Source: DATFWK01 sp035259345 (GTDB lineage Bacteria; Actinomycetota; Thermoleophilia; Miltoncostaeales; Miltoncostaeaceae). Taken from it: DNA of 5,585 nucleotides. A model generated the notes under the pieces. That model was not told where the DNA came from. It saw nothing but the letters and a program-made list of their open reading frames with translations, and made no database searches. Both the position numbers and the translations under genes were made by a program. Each line of letters begins with the position of its first letter. Within the stretch, counting starts at the first letter, position 1. Shown piece by piece: positions 5,115 to 5,585 of the stretch. Location: positions 1 to 5,585 of the forward strand of contig DATFWK010000051.1 of the NCBI GenBank assembly GCA_035259345.1, in the 5' to 3' direction.

Positions 5115-5585
5115 TCAGGATGTCGCCGGAACGGGGCTCGTGCTGCCCGGAGCGGTGCCCGGGTGCGGCGCCACCGGGATCTCCTCCGGGTTCGCACCCG
5201 GGACGTCGATGAAGCGCTCAGGGTAGCCGAACATGCCGTGCTCGGAGATGTCCAGGCCGCGCAGCTCCTCCGCCTCGGAGACGCGGAGGCCGACGGTGTA
5301 CTTGATCGCCGCGAAGACGATCAGCGAGCAGGCCAGCGTGAAGCCGACCGTGGCCATGACGCCGTAGAACTGAACCCACAGCTGGTGGCCGCCGCCGCCG
5401 TAGAAGAGGCCCTTCTGGCCGACGGCCAGCGAGGTCACCCGGTCCGGCGCCGCAAACAGCCCGACGGCCAGCGTTCCCCAGATCCCGGCCATGCCGTGCG
5501 CGGGCAGAGCGCCGATCGGGTCGTCGACCCGGATCCGGTCGATCGCGACGACGAGCGGCGGGACGATGAGCCCCGCCACGAGGCC
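5115..5585 (-). CDS. amtB: Ammonium channel AmtB, C-terminal part only (N-terminus beyond window)
   Basis: Cytoplasmic-membrane trimeric channel for ammonium uptake. The reading frame is open to the right edge and gives the last 156 residues of a protein normally 400-450 long. Seen in order: a membrane segment at about 1-16 (GLVAGLIVPPLV), LPAHGMAGIWGTLAVGLFA holding the pore histidine (His30 here, equivalent to E. coli AmtB His318), and the last membrane segment at about 70-98. The cytoplasmic tail follows, RVSEAEELRGLDISEHGMFGYPERF (stretch 101-125), the conserved segment that contacts PII and couples the subunits. Beyond it is a Pro/Thr/Ser/Ala-rich extension of about 30 residues. PII starts 19 bases after the stop, supporting a functional pair and one transcript. 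The promoter lies outside the window. Identity is near certain. Confidence 0.95.
   Translation of the reverse strand, partial: GLVAGLIVPPLVVAIDRIRVDDPIGALPAHGMAGIWGTLAVGLFAAPDRVTSLAVGQKGLFYGGGGHQLWVQFYGVMATVGFTLACSLIVFAAIKYTVGLRVSEAEELRGLDISEHGMFGYPERFIDVPGANPEEIPVAPHPGTAPGSTSPVPATS

Noticed and set aside
5096..5197. Arg-rich N-terminal extension of PII
   Set aside because: It overlaps the end of amtB, is unlike any PII, and the TTG at 5095 has a strong ribosome binding site.

Overview
The window is very GC-rich (well over 70% by eye) with strong G/C bias at third codon positions, TTG and GTG starts, and an ammonium-transport pair in the order amtB then PII. This suggests a high-GC actinobacterium, possibly of the Thermoleophilia (Solirubrobacter/Gaiella-like) lineage. 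The lineage is inferred from composition and protein character and was not tested by any search.

Layout, left to right. (1) 1-1259, minus strand: most of a glutamine-dependent NAD+ synthetase (nadE). The C-terminal part of the synthetase domain lies beyond the left edge. (2) 1260-1387: a short divergent intergenic region with weak promoter candidates facing both ways. (3) 1388-1774, plus: a 128-residue zinc-ribbon protein of unknown function. (4) 1775-1939: a gap with an A-rich patch. (5) 1940-2407, plus: a small secreted, beta-strand-rich protein of unknown function, starting at GTG. (6) 2469-3191 and 3220-4677, plus: an OmpR/PhoB-type response regulator followed 28 bases later by its membrane sensor histidine kinase. 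(7) 4678-4726: a GC-only hairpin between convergent genes. (8) 5095-4727 and 5585-5115, minus: a PII signal protein preceded by the C-terminal third of an AmtB ammonium channel.

How the genes work together. The kinase and regulator form a complete two-component system with all catalytic residues visible. Its stimulus and regulon cannot be read from the sequence. The secreted protein just upstream may belong to the same unit, but this is only a positional inference. AmtB and PII form the classic ammonium uptake and nitrogen-sensing pair. PII keeps its 2-oxoglutarate/ATP-binding residues but has Thr in place of the T-loop Tyr51 that is covalently modified in many bacteria, and no glnD follows it, although amtB-glnK-glnD is the usual actinobacterial order. 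NadE uses glutamine as nitrogen donor, a loose nitrogen-metabolism theme shared with the right-hand pair, but the two are separated by unrelated genes.

No RNA genes, insertion sequences, CRISPR arrays or phage genes are visible. No gene-free stretch exceeds 165 bases. The most distinctive observation is the unmodifiable-looking PII T-loop without a neighbouring glnD. The rest is mostly ordinary chromosome carrying two small uncharacterised proteins.
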